In this document: piece after piece, positions 49,242 to 63,875 of the stretch | Numbering within the stretch: the first letter of the stretch is position 1 | Layout of the letters: each line of letters starts with the position of its first letter | Assembly (NCBI GenBank): GCA_002633005.1 | Contig: NMRA01000135.1 | Coordinates: forward strand, 61,115 to 125,114 | DNA from: Phoronis australis | Lineage: Eukaryota > Phoronida > Phoronidae | Reading direction: 5' to 3' | DNA length: 64,000 nt | Notes under the pieces: model-generated | What the model was told of the DNA's origin: nothing | Database searches by the model: none | What the model saw: only the letters and a program-made list of their open reading frames with translations | Program-made: the position numbers and the translations under genes

Positions 49242-50199
49242 TGTCGTTCATGAAAAAATGGAGAGAAAAACTATTACATATCCACCATGTAGTGTGTCAA
49301 ATTATTTGAGACTTTACCTTAACTCAATAGAAAACCACACACACCACCAACCATGCTGGTATAGATTAGTACTCATGGTAATGGATTTGGGAATTTTAAA
49401 AATTCAAAGGGTGCGCGTGCAACCGAGCATGGGCATTAAAAAACAAAACAAAATTTTCGAGAAGTAGGGATGGAAGTTTGCCCAAGAAGTCAATTTGGGT
49501 AAAAACGTGAGGACTTGCGTGCAAGAGGGGGATAATTTAAATGCACAAGGTGAGCGAGCACGGGTATTTTATTACTGGAATAAGGCAAAGTACCACCAAA
49601 GCTGTTTGTTACTCAAAGGAAGAAAGTGTTGTACATTTTGGTAGCTAAAATTTAAGTGAGATGAACATTCATAAAGCCAAGGACACCGCCAAGCATGTCT
49701 TCAACGTGTAAACTGAGGATGAGGGGAGGGGGGGTAAGCCAAGTGTGGAAGTTTAAAAGTGAAATTTAGGAAATTTCAAGTATAGGCGGAAACATAAACA
49801 TGGACATTAACTTAGACAATTAGGGTGAAATAAAAAACTGGTTTTAGATTTACTGTTCAAAACAAAATGGACTGGTGAAATTGGTGCAAGTCAATCGTAT
49901 TATTGACTTCACTTCAAAGGTGTATTCTAGGTAATGTGCAAACATCGTAAAGCCAATCTGCTTCATGTTATGTTGGGAATCCCATTAATTCCCACTCCAT
50001 GCTATTAACTGCCATACCTAGAATGATATTAATGTTCAGTGCAACTAACACCAGCTTTGATTGGAATGCAGTCTCTGACCATGGTAGTGAACATTATACC
50101 TGGCGCATTCAACGCAAGTCACAAGCATGGAACCAAAAATAGAGATACAAAATTATACGACGAACTCGCAGACTGTGCAGTCTGTCTTAAATTTATACA

Positions 50200-50430
50200 C
50201 AGCAATTCTGCAATTATTTTCCACAAAACTAATTGACGAAAAGTGTAATTTTTCTATTATTCAAGGACCGATTACCTTGCAGCCTGTAATGGAAACTTTA
50301 CCAAATGTTGTTTCATGACAAACTCAAACTAATGAGAGACTACAATTTTCTTAATCTTTATATTTTTGAAGAGAAATTGGACAAAATATAATTTCACTCT
50401 TGTCTGCCTTATTGAGTCCTAAATAGTTTA
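50200..50430 (+). repeat. Dispersed repeat family C, copy 2
   Basis: Second diverged copy of the family also found at 6540 and 57530. The best preserved parts are ggaaactttaccaaatgttg (50289-50308) and ttcttaatctttata (50348-50362). Confidence 0.5.
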
Positions 50431-53400
50431 TGGTAGTTCTGTGATTTAGACGCCACTTTGACAAAGACTTAAAAACTCTCAAAGATTTAAAGTAACTTCA
50501 GGCACTATGTTCAAATTAAATTCTGGGAGCTTCATTTTTTTCAACAAATTTGCTGCTGAACTGCCATGGAAGAAAAGATACGTAGCAAAGAATGGATAAT
50601 ACATGTTCCCCACTTATGAATTCTAACATGCCAGCAAAGTCTGCAAGCCCAGCATGGAGTTTGCTCAAGAGAGCCACCATACCACTCATCAGCGATAAAT
50701 ATTGAAACTTCACAACACCATTGTGCACACTTGGCACATTCAAAGGCCTCAGATTCTAGGGATCTCCTACCTCAGATGGTTCTTTGTGATGCCTTATTTC
50801 GACTGTGTGGCATTCACGGTACCGTCCTCATACGCCAGCACCAGACTCAAGTATATTATCTATCTAACATCCGGTCAGATTATCTGCCCATCTAACCACA
50901 TGTGGTATTTTCAGACTATAAAATCGAGGCATTATCTTGTATTGCAAAAAGTAATGTCAAGCAACCATTTCTGCTAATGATAACTGGGCTTTAGGTCTTC
51001 ATTCCTTCCTAATAAATTGCCTCTTAGCAAAACTATCTTTAAGTGGACTGAAGATATGTTGTGGATTTCCACACCATGTTGTTTGGCAGTTCCAGGTGAG
51101 TGCACTCACGGATGGAACGGTCTTGCCACCTGGTGACTGGAAGAGGGGACCAGGGGATACGAAAAGTGAACACGATGTCCAGGTATAGTATTGGCAATGT
51201 CAGAGGTAGTGTTTTTCATCAAGGTATTGTTACGCATTCCCATATTATCATGACTGCCAAGGAACTATGTTGGTCTGAACTTTGAATAAACAAGGGCACC
51301 CCCTACTCACAATGTACCCTGGGCCTTAGTCAAGCCAATGCTTTCAGTTGCCAACCCCAACAGAGCTAAAGCCCAGTAGTCAGACAGAGGAGAGCAATGT
51401 TGTCCTGGCATAGACAGATATTTGGCATACTTGGGGGTATTTAACCTGTCAATGCTGAGCACCAATGCAATAAAATTTTATGATCACTCCAAGCAGGTAT
51501 TCAGATAATACCATATAATTTAGGCCATGCAGTTGTAAAGAAGTCACACCTTGGCTAAAATAGCAATCATGCCATTCAGAAATCTGCTGGGGTCTGGTTA
51601 CAAGCTCGAATTTCTTAAATTTAAACAGGGCTCTCATGATCCCCAACACACCTACCAACAGTTCTGACTCCAGCAAACTGAGAACTGTGTAATTGTTAAC
51701 TGCAGGCAGAAAAAAATGCACCAACAAAAGAAATGCCTAATTTATTTAAAGTTAAAGTCATGGCAGTGAATGTTAATAATTTAAAGAAACGCCTTTCTCC
51801 TCAAAGAACAAAGTGGTGGTTGCTCTTTCCTCTAAAATGCTGCAAGCAATTTCTGAGGGGGCATAACAACTGCCGGTCCCGTGCAAGGACTTCAGCGAAA
51901 CCTGTGGCTTTCATTTCCAATGCTTTGCATCAAGTGAGTAACATTTGTGACACTCCACCGTTTGTCTGGTATGTGTTTTCCACAAACCTTTATGCAACCA
52001 CTGCACAAATATTGGACAGAAGCGCTGACACTTCACTGATCAAATCAAACACAGGCAACAATGCCTGGCCACTGGGCTGTAAACACGATTAACCGATTTT
52101 GAACAAAACTGGTTAACAGCAGAGACAGTGCAGAGGGCTGGTGTGAATAAACTTCTGGATCTTGTTATTTTTATTGATTTCTGATGAAACCATGGCATGT
52201 CAATAAGTTATAGTTTCACAGTGAAGGCCCAGCCAACGTGGAAGTTAGAAATAAGGCATAACTTAACAGGCCATTAAACACACATTATATATCTTGTTAA
52301 ATCACACACTAACACAAATAACCTGATGAATCTTTTAAACCTAGATGGAGATATTTGAATCGTATCTTTGCACTAAGTTTTCAGAAAACAGAGTGTGAAG
52401 ATACCTTCAGAAAGATTAAGCCCATAAATAAAATCACAATGACAGTTGTTAATTACGAACACCGGGCCACAAGGCCACACCTGACTTCAACATGGTATTT
52501 TACCCAATTCATTTTCTTAGTCTCACAAAAACCCTCGAAGTACAACACGTTGGACAAAACCTGAACGCCTGATGTCCAGGAGCACATTAAATGTGTGCGT
52601 TCCTTCCCAATACAAATAACATATCAACAAAAATTAAACTGGTTTTAATTCCAAGCAATGAGGCTGATTATCATTCCGGTCCACGAGGTAGACACCCAGC
52701 AGAAGATATACAGCAGCTCCAACTGTAGGGATTCTCTCCAACATTGGAAATGAGATGCCGGCGCATATCCAAAATCCAGAACAATGCAACACCTCGATCA
52801 AAGGGCAAACTGGCACCACAACCAATGTCAAGTGAAGAACTCCTCAATCAGGAACCACTTATTCATTTACCAACATAAGACAATACTAGAAAGCCAATGT
52901 ACCTACCAGAGAGACGATATCTGAAAGCAGAGTAAAATACCCAGCAGAGGTTATATATGAGCGAGCCGGCAAAATATGTACCTGACTATGGGAGAGCTCC
53001 CTTCAAGCTATTATCATCTGTAGTTGGCATTGGTGTCTCACAACTATTGTTTTCACCAGACCTCCAAATGAGGCTGATTTGATCAGCATGGATACTCAGA
53101 CCAAATGTGTTTCACGTCAGGAGCTAATTTGCAGCATCAGATAGATGTTTTGTCTAGACAACTTGCACAAAATAACATAAGCACAGTGGCCCAACCCAGG
53201 CAAATAAATTCTTTGTATTCAGATAAAAGATGACATGGAACAGAGAAGTCTGGAAATCAGTCAAACACACCAAGACATTTCTTGGTTGCCCAGCCAACAC
53301 ATCATGCTCCCATCAAAACCTTGTACATCCAAAGGTAACGCACATACCTTGTGAACAATAAAATAAAGAACACTTATTTAAAATAACTACTCGAGACATC

Positions 53401-56400
53401 ACACCAAGCACTTAACAACTTCACGAATAATTGCAGAAACCTGCATGCAGTGTTTTCCACAATGAAAAATTCAAATCTAAAGAGAATTAAAAATTTCACG
53501 TACATGTTTTGAAACTCCATGTCTATAGAATAGAATCACTACACTAAACTAATGCCAGAAAACCACAATGTCCTGACTGGGACCCAAAAATTACACTGCA
53601 CTAGTTTTCAAACTTAACACAAGTAAGCCCAACCAGTTGGGGTGAAATTTAAACAATTGTTACTGCTGTGACAAGTCAAAATAAGTAGTGATAAACACTG
53701 GCATGTACCTGAAATTTTTGATACTTAGTCCGAGGGCGTATATTCAGAAATGGCATACTTATTACCAATATAATTCTTAAAAAAAATTAAGTCCAGGTGT
53801 ATTTTTGGGAACAAGATATGAAAAACTTTATTGCAGAACCATGCCTCCACAGCAACATACCATGATATAACAGTCACGCGTTATAGGTCATGGATACGTT
53901 GCCAGGACTGGGACGCTCTGAAAAACTAGGGAAACTCATTTTGAACGCCCTATTTTCGACATGCTGATTCAACATTTCTGTGATTTCTTGCCACAAACGC
54001 ATCACCATCTTGGAGCTAGGCAACCGAATGCAGCCTTGTTGATTTCTTTGTCACTTGCTAATGGCTGAACTAGGACATCAAAAATAAGAGCAGTCACCAT
54101 ACTTTCCAGGTAAGGTAATAGCAAGTTTGATATGCTTGACTGAATTGAGGAGAGAAAGGTGGGCGTCAAACCACTAAGAGGTCATTGGGAGAAAAAATTC
54201 ACAGGCACAATCTGAAAATCGTGACTGACCTGACACTACATGATAAATCGACATTAATAGTTTTCAGAATGTGTGTCTTAAGTTTAATAACGGAAAATGA
54301 ACGAAATGAGATTTAATGTTTTTGTTTTTTTTTAATTACCAAAATTAAAAATGTTATCTATCAAATTCGGCATATTCTGGCCACAAATTGACCGAGAATC
54401 ATTTTGCTACAGGCATGTTCAAGTTGTTCTTATGTTCAGAAGATAGAGCTGTTCTTTTCCGATTTTGCTAAAACAATAAACACAGCGTGCAGCAACTTAC
54501 AAGTAAAACAGAGCTTCGTCCTAATTCAGCAGAAAAGTAAGGTAATTCCTATATCAATAGTAAAACCGATTTTTACAACCAAAGATGTTTTTGAAAACAA
54601 AAAACCAAGGTCTCTAAAAGTCTGAGAATGTTAGCAAGACGGCTAGATTAGATTGATCAACCTAAGACAAAATGACAAGAAAAACTCTGGAAGCTTAGAT
54701 GACAGATCAAATTTGGTATGAAAACGCCAATAGCCTGAGGGTTATTATAGATGCAATAAAGAAGGGAGATTAAACTTGATCTGGTGTGAAATCACCTTAG
54801 TACCGTAATGACTAAGTCAATCCAGCTTAAAATATACTGGCTTCAAGAGAAGATTACAGATGACATTACCCAGAGAGGCTGAAGGGGAGAAATTTTACCA
54901 AAATTGTGAATAATTCTTTTGTCAGATGATCTTTCACTAGTTACGGAAATAATATAGAAAGGTCTTTAATTACAATTAAGCGATAACACTAACAATAGCT
55001 TCCAAACTAATTTTTACCAGGGGCATGCCTATAACACACAACTGGTGGATTTCGACAGCACCATCCAGAAGTGAACTCTCCTGTCATAGAGGTAGGAAAA
55101 CGTGTTGTCAAATATTGCAATGAAGTTAAGGTGTGCAACAAAATTGGGAATTGTAACAAGGCAATAGCAGATGGCATGTGGAACTTGAAAAGTCAGTGCC
55201 TGACAGATGTGTAGCATTGTGTACCACAGTATGCTTTTGTAACTGTGAACAAAGTTGTTGATACCAAAGATATTCACACTTCGCAATTTTTGAGACTATT
55301 AGTCCTATACGGTAAAAACTAACCCATTACCAGTACGTACAAATTAATTGTCAAACGTTAATATGGTAACATTGTTGTGAATGCCCAGTTTCTAAAAACA
55401 TTGTCTGAAGTTAGCTATAACATGCAAGTTAAAACTGTTAAAACCTGTATTCTGTGCTGCTTATCTTTTACAAAAAAGTAACAAAAGACTTCATTAGTAA
55501 GCCATATTGTGTTCTGAACTGGTGACATTGTTCCATACTGTTCAGATGACATACGTAGGTGCTCTCCCAGTGCATTGACCGCCAAAGAGAGGTCAATAAA
55601 CTAGGTGAGGAACAAAGACAGTTTGCTTAGCATTGTCTTGAATCCCACTTATTGATATTTGCAATCCAGTAATTGGTCCGTTCCCACCTTTGGGATTTAG
55701 TTAAGAAGGACCCCTGGTGACAAGTGAGTGTAATTAGCCAAATATATACAATACTAAAGATTTTAACTCCCTAACAGTGTGTGCTATATAAATAGAAAAC
55801 CTGTACAAATTGATTGTTAACTTTTTACCAATCTGCCTTTAATTAGGTCACATGGCCACGTCTCTTTAGTAACACCAGCACACAATATAGTACATTGATG
55901 CAAAACAATCGTGCCAATAACAGGATGAAATTCATTTGAAATAATCATAAAAGTCCTAAATTGACAGCCTCTCGTGTAAAGAGCATAGGAACCGAGAGTT
56001 TCATATGAAAAACCATCAAGCACTTCTGAAATAGGAAAATAGCCAAATTTTTTTCCTAGGGTCCTACATAACATTAAATAATAGTACATTACACAGCTTC
56101 ACTTAGGGACTTTGAAATTACACCTGATGGTGATATGAGCACAAGATAATGGTGAAATATGGGCAAAAGAGGCGTAAAGTAATTCTCGTTTATGTGAAAT
56201 TCATGACTTCAAGTGTTATGCGCCATACTCCAAGTAAACTCATGAAGTCGCGAATAAATGTGAGAATTACCAGGGGACTGATTTGGTAACTACATGTAGT
56301 TGAACTTGGGGAAAATGTTTAACAAATAGAATACCTAAAATCGAGCGCTAACTAACACACAGGTCTGTGTGTATTTAGTCAGCAGCTGACTGCACATTGT

Positions 56401-57529
56401 AATTTTGTGCAACTAACAAAATTCTATGCTGTAAAACTATAAAGGCGTGGTTATTACAGGTTTCGCACAGATGTACGTGAGCAAAGACAGGTACATGCCA
56501 TCAACAGTCTACTTAACACCTAGCAGGCCTTTGGGCCAAAATTCCACCGATGAAGGTAAATACGTCTACCTTGTATACAGCCCAGGTGGGCACACACTGA
56601 ATCAAAGACAGCTTCCCAACTGTTTACATTCCTGCTCCAAGTATTGCAATAGTGATCACATTGCTTCCTGAAAACTCTTAGAGGGCCCTCCACAAAATGA
56701 AATGGCCAGTGTGGACAACGGAAGGGAACAATTAAATGTCAATATAATAATTGTAGAAGAAGCCAATGAACGTACCTTTTCTAAACACGATTGGATACAA
56801 GTGTAATTTGAATGGTATTTGTGTTCTCAACAGTAATTAACTGAAGCCTGTTTTCAGACTTAATGGTCTAATAGAGAAATGTTCAGAAATTGATAAAAAG
56901 GACTGGACACATCCCCTTGATGACAACATTTTTGTCTGAATAAACACTGCACAGGAGAGCCAACAAAAATCCGCACAGTAAGCAACTCTTTCCCTATTTA
57001 TACTGGGGACCCCCCGAACAAACTCAATTGTAGGGTTACTACCAAAGAACAGAAATGCAGGACATGTTGCTTAGAAGGCCGACTTTTTCAAGGCCCGTTT
57101 CTTTACAAAACGGTATCTTTCCTAATAAAAGTCCCAACAAAAGGGTGCTTTATCCCACAAAAATTCATATACCGTAGGTCCTTTTTTCCAACTTCATATT
57201 TGAAATGTTTGTAGCAAAAGATGTCATTTTTGACAACATGACATACTTGCTATTGTGGGTTAGATGGTTAAAAAGTCAGCAGTTCAAAAATCATCCCGAG
57301 AGGATAGAGTTCACTGAATTAACACTTACACGGCAGTGGTATTTCTGGAAGATTGTTTTATAGAAGCTCCCTCCAAATGGGTCACTTTTATCGAGTGAAC
57401 TCTCTAAAATGGTGGTCTTACTAACATTCCAAGTATCCCATTCCCCACCAGTGAGTAGTCCTATAGTATTGGCCTCGCAACACGAACCCTTGAGTTAGTT
57501 CAGAGCCCTTGAACCTTGATACAGCAATT

Positions 57530-57775
57530 CTCCACTGATTTCCAGACAAAGATAAATGCCAAAAGTGTCATTTTCCATTTTGAAAAGGCTGATTATTTTA
57601 CTACTAAAAATGGAAAACTAACCAAAACTGTTTTCTAACATCTACAGAGTACAAACCAGGCTACTAATAGTCTAAAATTTGCTTAATCTTTATTCTTGGG
57701 GAGAAATTTAACAAAACAGAATTCCACCTGTTGGCCACGTTGTGAGTTAAATAAGTGAAGAATTACCAAAATGAC
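57530..57775 (+). repeat. Dispersed repeat family C, copy 3
   Basis: Third copy of the family, with aaaggctgatta followed by aatggaaaactaaccaaaac, tacaaaccaggcta and ttgtgagttaaata in the same order as at 6590-6770. Confidence 0.55.
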
Positions 57776-60669
57776 TGGCAGCGATTGTCGTGAATAGCTA
57801 CAAGACTGGCATCAATCTTGATGGTGAATAGCTGCGATGGTACTTGCCAGATCAGAGGAGCGTGGTGGCATTCACACCAATGAGTAAAACAGTTGGCAAG
57901 TGGCAGCGTGGTCAGTTTGTGTTTTGGCATGTGCCTCAAACAACTCCAAACGGAACTGTGTGTGACCTAAACAGTATAACCCATAAACCAGCTACAACAT
58001 GCTCATTCATGATTGAGGCCAGACTTGACATGGCCCATTACAATCCACACTTTCATGCCATAATAAAGATTAAGACATTACCCAAGCAGCCCATTACACT
58101 GAAACTATCGCTGATTTGAGCATCGAGTGGAAAACAATGTCATTTTACGAATATGGTAAAATCTCACCAAATTCGAACAAAAATAATAGCCAAAATTGCA
58201 TATTTTTCCAATTAATTTCCAAGTGGTTCTAACATTCCTGTGAATGTTCACAACATCTCTAAATATTGTCTTTTGGTTGCTATGATACAGAAAATAAAAT
58301 ATTTCATATCCGCTACATTGCCCCCTAAATTGGGAAGATTTTAGTGTAGTCACTCAGCAGCAAAGGAGAGAAAGAGTATTTGCCAATCTGTAATTAGACT
58401 TTAAATATTTTCAAAAAAATTTGATTTCTGCCAGCAACATAAAAGACAATGACTCGCCAAGCCTGGGTTCTCAGTAGGCAGCACTGTCAGTAGTGACTTG
58501 AAAGTACAGGGACAAAATTAGCTTAGGTTATTGGCATAACTCAATGACTTTTCGCTGACAGTAAAATAAATCCTATAAAGCCGGGCATTAGGGAAAAGCT
58601 CATTACGAAGCTTCACCAGATTCCAACCTGGGAGAGGTTAACCAAAGTGGGTAGCATTAACTGATCAGTTTCAGACAAGATCCCAGCCACACCCAACCAG
58701 GGTAGACTTACAGACAAGCTGGAAACGCAAACATGAGTCAGAGATTGAAATCTGAATAGGAAGCGGTCTGTATTAGCATCGGAATGTGAGATACCAGTAG
58801 AGCGATAAAAAAACAACTGCACCTATGACCCCCACCCGTTAGATATGGTTAGCTGCTTTAGATTGTCTTTTCACAAGAGGAGGGATACCAGGACATATCC
58901 ATCTGCTTAATTTGTTACTTCGTTTAAACAAGACCTTTTTTAAAAAGACCTTTTAAAAAACATCTCACACGAAAATGAAACTGACAAGGCTTTTAATTTC
59001 AAGCTTCTGATTTTTGATGTCAGAGACACTATTGCTGAACTAGATGTCACCACATTTCAATAAACAAATTACTAACATTCTTGTGATAACAAACCAATTT
59101 ATCACCTCTGCAACACAGGAAGTGTCCAAACTTATCAAAAACATGAGGCTCTACAGTGCACACTTTGGTATCTGAACACAAACACGCCTGGTCATAACCA
59201 GAACAGTCTGGGCCCTCAACAGAGGAGCACACCCAACGTAATTGGTTGGACATATGGAGTCAATAGTGGACACAATCACACACTCACAAGAATGCTGTTA
59301 ATTGGCACCAGGCAATTAGCAGTCAGACAAATGTTGATCTTGATCTTGTAAATAAACCAACTGCAGAGTAGACTCAGTCATTGCCTAGCAATAATTGAAA
59401 ATGGAGGTTTTACCAGCAATGTGATCTTGAGCTGAGAAACCACGGGTGAAGGAAGGGTTTATACATCACCAGGCTGCAGAGAACCAGGAAGGAACTACAC
59501 AGATGCCGTCAAGAGGAAGAGCCTTTTACATGACTTTGTAAAGCTTAAATACTGTGTGTGAATTGTTACAAATTAACCACTTGTGGAACATACCAAAGTC
59601 TGATTACAGTACAAGAGTCTCACTTCCCAGAAACAATTTTTCTTATGTGTTCACTCCTAGCTGTATTTTCCAATGACTATTATACAAAAGCTGAATATTC
59701 CAAAATGGGACCACATGTATTGACTACCAGCTTCAATTTAAACTTGGAGAATGGCATTTGTTTTGAGTGACCCCAATTCACATAATACCCTGGGCAAACA
59801 CTGTGAAATGCATTATAGGGATGAGAAAACAAACTGAACCTACCCACATAACTCTACCATCCCTGCCTGAGTAGCTTTCACTTAAACAATAACTGTGTTA
59901 TTTGTTATTCTAACTGACATAGCTTCTGGTTTCTCTAGCTGTCATAGGCAAATTGCACAACTGTCAATGGCAAATTGTTCTCTGAAAAGAGGTTACTCAA
60001 TCATACTTGGACAAATTTTTGGTAGGTCAATGTCTTTGGGAACAAACACCCATAAGGAGAGAGACTGGATATAGAACAGCTGAAAACATCAATAAGTAAT
60101 CTGGTTTGCATGGCACTTTTTTGGGGGTTAGGGGTCGAGCATTCCCTGTTGTACCAGCACTGCTACTCACGGGTGTCACTGTTTTGGTTTGCCGGCAGGA
60201 TACTTTTAGTTACCATAACCTGAACCCCAGAGTGTTAGGGTACTCACAATAATTATATGAAACCAGGAAACTATGACGGATACAATGCCACTTTTGTAGT
60301 GAGAAGTTTCAGTTCCACAGTCCCTCATAAAAACCTGAATTAAGTACATTACTGACAGTGGAATGTCTCCAACTAAGCTCATTACCTTAACATAAAGAGT
60401 ACTGGTTAGGAGCTTTGAAAAATTGAAGTTGCAACCGCCATGGCTTTTGTTTTAGGAGAGCACCTAGTTGACTTACAAATACTAGCATGGCAAAACAACA
60501 GTGGTTATCATGAGCCCAGTATTCAGCAACATCAGGAGACAACTTGGAACTGTGAGCATAGGATGCACGCACATTCTCAAACTTAGGCCTAGAATTCCAT
60601 TTCTGATTCACACCCACACAGTAAAATATCGCCACTTTCAGAAAACAAGAGCAACGTGGAGCGTTGAAA

Positions 60670-62092
60670 TGCACCCACGAATGGTGTGCACTTAGGGTTA
60701 TTTATTTGTATGATAAAAATGGCCACTAGATGGCGCAAAAACATACAATCCATCCAAATACAGCAATGGATACAAAACAAAACAGAGCTACCACTAGGAG
60801 GCGCCACAGTAGACAGTCGCCATCATCAAATGCCCTCTTCACACTGAGAACATTTCAATTTCAAAACCATCCCTAGAAGGATTTGGTTGACCAAGGTTTG
60901 AAAACAGCAAAAATGGCCACTAGGTGGCGCAAAATACCTAGATTCCATCCAAAAACAGGAGCAAAGTGTCAAATCTTCAATAGATGCCTATATTCAAAAT
61001 TTTATGAAAATCTGTTTTGGACCTTTGAAGATACAGAGGTAAACGTAAAAAACTAAAATTGCCACTAGGGGGACACGAGTGGTCAGATCCATCTGAAAGT
61101 CATCATCGTTCGTTGTCAACATCATATAAATACACTTGCTAAATCACGTAAAGATCCTGCAAACGGTTTAGGAAATACAGCCATGAGCGCAAAAAAATGC
61201 CAACAGGAGGCGCCACACTAATCAAAGTTGGAAAATCATTGTCAGCCGTCCACTTCATAGTTAAAACATACAAGCCACTTTTCACAATTATCCTGAAAGC
61301 GGTTTAGTTGATAGACGAGTGGACGCCAAAAAACAGACTCGAAAACAGTAAAAATGGCCACTAGGTAGCGCAAACTAGGTCGAATCCATCTGAAAATGGA
61401 GAGATGGCGTCACCTCATTCACAGATGCCTGTATGCCAAATTTTATGAAAATTTGAGGACCTTTAAAGATAGAGAGGTAAACGTAAAAAAACAAGTAAAA
61501 AATTGCCACTAGGTGGCACACCAGTAGTCGGATCTGTCTTATAGTCGTCATCCTGCATTATTAACATCATATAAATGCACTTACTAAATTTAGTAAAGAT
61601 CCTGCAAACGGTTTAGGAGATACAGCCATAGGCGCAAAAAAAAACAAAATTGCCACTAGGAGGCGCCACAGTTGTTGAAGTCGTCAGAAAACCATCGTCA
61701 GCCGTCCACTTCATAGTAAGAACATACATGACAATTTTCGCAATCATCCTTTGAGCGGTTTGGTTGATGGAGAGATGGACGCAAAAAACAGACTCTAAAG
61801 GATAGCGTCGCTTCATTAATAGATGCCTGTGTCAAATTTCATGAACATCGGTTGAGGACCTTTCAAGATACAGAGGCAAACGTAAAAAACTAAAATTGCC
61901 ATCAGGGGGCACAGCGGTATTCGGGTCGGTTCGAACCTCGTCGCCCTTTGTCGTCAACCCCATAGGAACACACCTGACAAATTTCAATAAGATCCTGCAA
62001 GGGGTTTAGGAGATACAGCCGCAGACGCTGGATGCCATATGCCCAGACAGAAATGACAGCAATATGCACCCACATATAAATATGTGGGCGCA
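60670..62092 (+). repeat. Diverged tandem array carrying nine CTCF-like motifs
   Basis: A unit of about 440 bp is repeated roughly three times: 60917 to 61358 and 61062 to 61506 are equivalent points. Each full unit has three 14-bp motifs of the type CCACTAGGTGGCGC, all in the plus orientation. Motif starts are 60723, 60791, 60917, 61062, 61200, 61358, 61506, 61653 and 61899. Three fit CCASYAGRKGGCRS perfectly (60723, 60917, 61506); the others have one or two changes. Between motifs are phrases like gatcctgcaaacggtttagg and acctttgaagatacagaggt. TGCACCCAC at 60670 and GTGGGCGCA at 62084-62092 may be element ends. Confidence 0.8.
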
Positions 62093-63762
62093 TAAAAAGA
62101 ACGTCAAAACTGCCCTGTTTTCAGTTTCAAGATCTTCTTCTAATTCAAGCATTGTTATAAATGGTCATCATTCAAATATTGAGCAAACCTTAAAATATTA
62201 CACGGAGTAAAAGCAGGATTTTCCAGTCAAATCTCGAGTAAAGCACAGTCTTAGGCCTTAACCTTGAGTGAACTTGCACAATTGTTTTTCTATGTCTTCA
62301 GCTTGAGACCTTTTCCACAGCCCCAGTCATGTTTCTGCTAGGATCATGTTCCTCTCAAATTAACTCAATATGGCTGTGGCATGTGACTGAACCAAAGACA
62401 CATGGTAGAGTCACGATATACCAGGCATTTTTCAAATTGTACAAAACCAGGGCAATGGCAACTAATTGTCAAGAACAAACAAAATTAACATTTTGCAAAT
62501 ATTTGTTGTTCTGTAAGCAACAACCGACCAGTGTTTAAACTTTTGAATTAGCTGAACAAGGTGTGCGGACATATTGTGCGATAATTTCACATTAGGCGCT
62601 GATGTGGTTGTGATTTTGAGTACAAATCAGTAGCAGTAGTTAGACGTCACTTACCTCAGTGTGTGGGAAATCCCAAGCATTTTGGTAGAAAGGTTTATCT
62701 GTACCAAACCCTGTTTTCCATTTTGCCTGGCATTTATATCAAAGTTGTTTATCAGGCTTCTATGGCTCCACAAATTGTGGGAATTACATAATTTAAAAAG
62801 GACCAAACCACAAGATGAGACCAGTTCACTCAAAGCTAAACATCTTATTTGAAAGAAAGGTATGCTGCTTATGACCAGCAAAAGAAAATCTGTAAACATA
62901 CAGTATGTTGTCCGTCATTAATATCAGTGTCCCTAACCTGGTTCATAATTTTAAAGAAGAAAATTACATTTTCAGTTCAAATTAGAATGTTTATCAAAAC
63001 AAATTGCGATATATTAGTAAGCCAATGAAGGGAAGCCACAAATAATTCAGATTTTTAAAAAAGACACCAGTATCATGATTTTGTTTAGAAAGCATTCATT
63101 CCTAACATTTTCATCATTGTTTCAGAAACACTGGCAGCTAGTTCACCACAACACAAACATGTTTCACCAAAAAGTAAACAAGCTGACAAATTTACAACTT
63201 GAACAGGACTTAGAGCCAGATGGGGAAAAGAAACTGTAAATTCCGGCTGAGGTCGGCCAATTAGAAACAATGGAATCCGCTCGCCTAAACACACAATGGT
63301 AGTTACAGCAAATATTTAACTTTTCGACCCAGGTATGTGGTACACACTGTGACACACCTACCCAGGGGGTATGGGCATCTAACGGTAACTGGCAAACATA
63401 CTAACTGGCAAACATACGGGCACAACCGTACGCTGCTCTGTCCATCTGTAGCAAAAACTAAATAGCCACCATCGTTGTTATGTTAATTGATCAGAATTGC
63501 ATCATTGTTTTCATTACCACACAAAAACCTACAATTACTATGTCATAGAATCATCCAAGAATAGACATTCACACACTAGTGAACCAATCATTAGCCGGAC
63601 GTAATATAATGTTCGAATCAATTTCCCCGACCTGAAAAATGTTTAAAAAGCTACTGTGGGTCTTCAACAACAGATTAGAAAGCATGAATTGAAGCTTCAG
63701 TGAACTGTGCTCGTTCAAATTGATCATTGAAGTCACATCAGATTTGATTGGCTCAAACATAT
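62093..63762. other. Non-coding DNA, right end
   Basis: No coding exon or named repeat was recognised. A possible splice donor for a minus-strand exon (CACTGAG|gtaagtgac) lies near 62650, with nothing to confirm it as the missing FRMD6 5' exon. Confidence 0.4.
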
Positions 63763-63875
63763 GGTAATTGTCACTTACAGGTGTCAGGCGTTTTGAGAAC
63801 CAGTTTTCTCTACCAAAAATGGGCATCAAACTGATTCTCAAAATCTGAAACCTGTGTAAGTGACTAGTGCCAAAA
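63763..63875. repeat. Short palindromic (MITE-like) element, copy B
   Basis: The terminal GTCACTTAC (63770-63778) is matched by GTAAGTGAC (63856-63864). The inner arms tttgagaaccagttt and aaactgattctcaaa pair around a short centre containing atgggcatc. The same arm sequences occur in copy A at 20339-20452. Confidence 0.8.

Larger units (their letters stand above)
46936..60669. other. Non-coding DNA upstream of (or first intron of) FRMD6
   Basis: I recognise no coding exon in these 13.7 kb. The open frames are short, lack family motifs and do not chain through splice sites. Family C repeat copies lie at 50200 and 57530. Since FRMD6 exon 1 has an acceptor at its 5' end, some of this is likely intronic. 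Confidence 0.5.
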
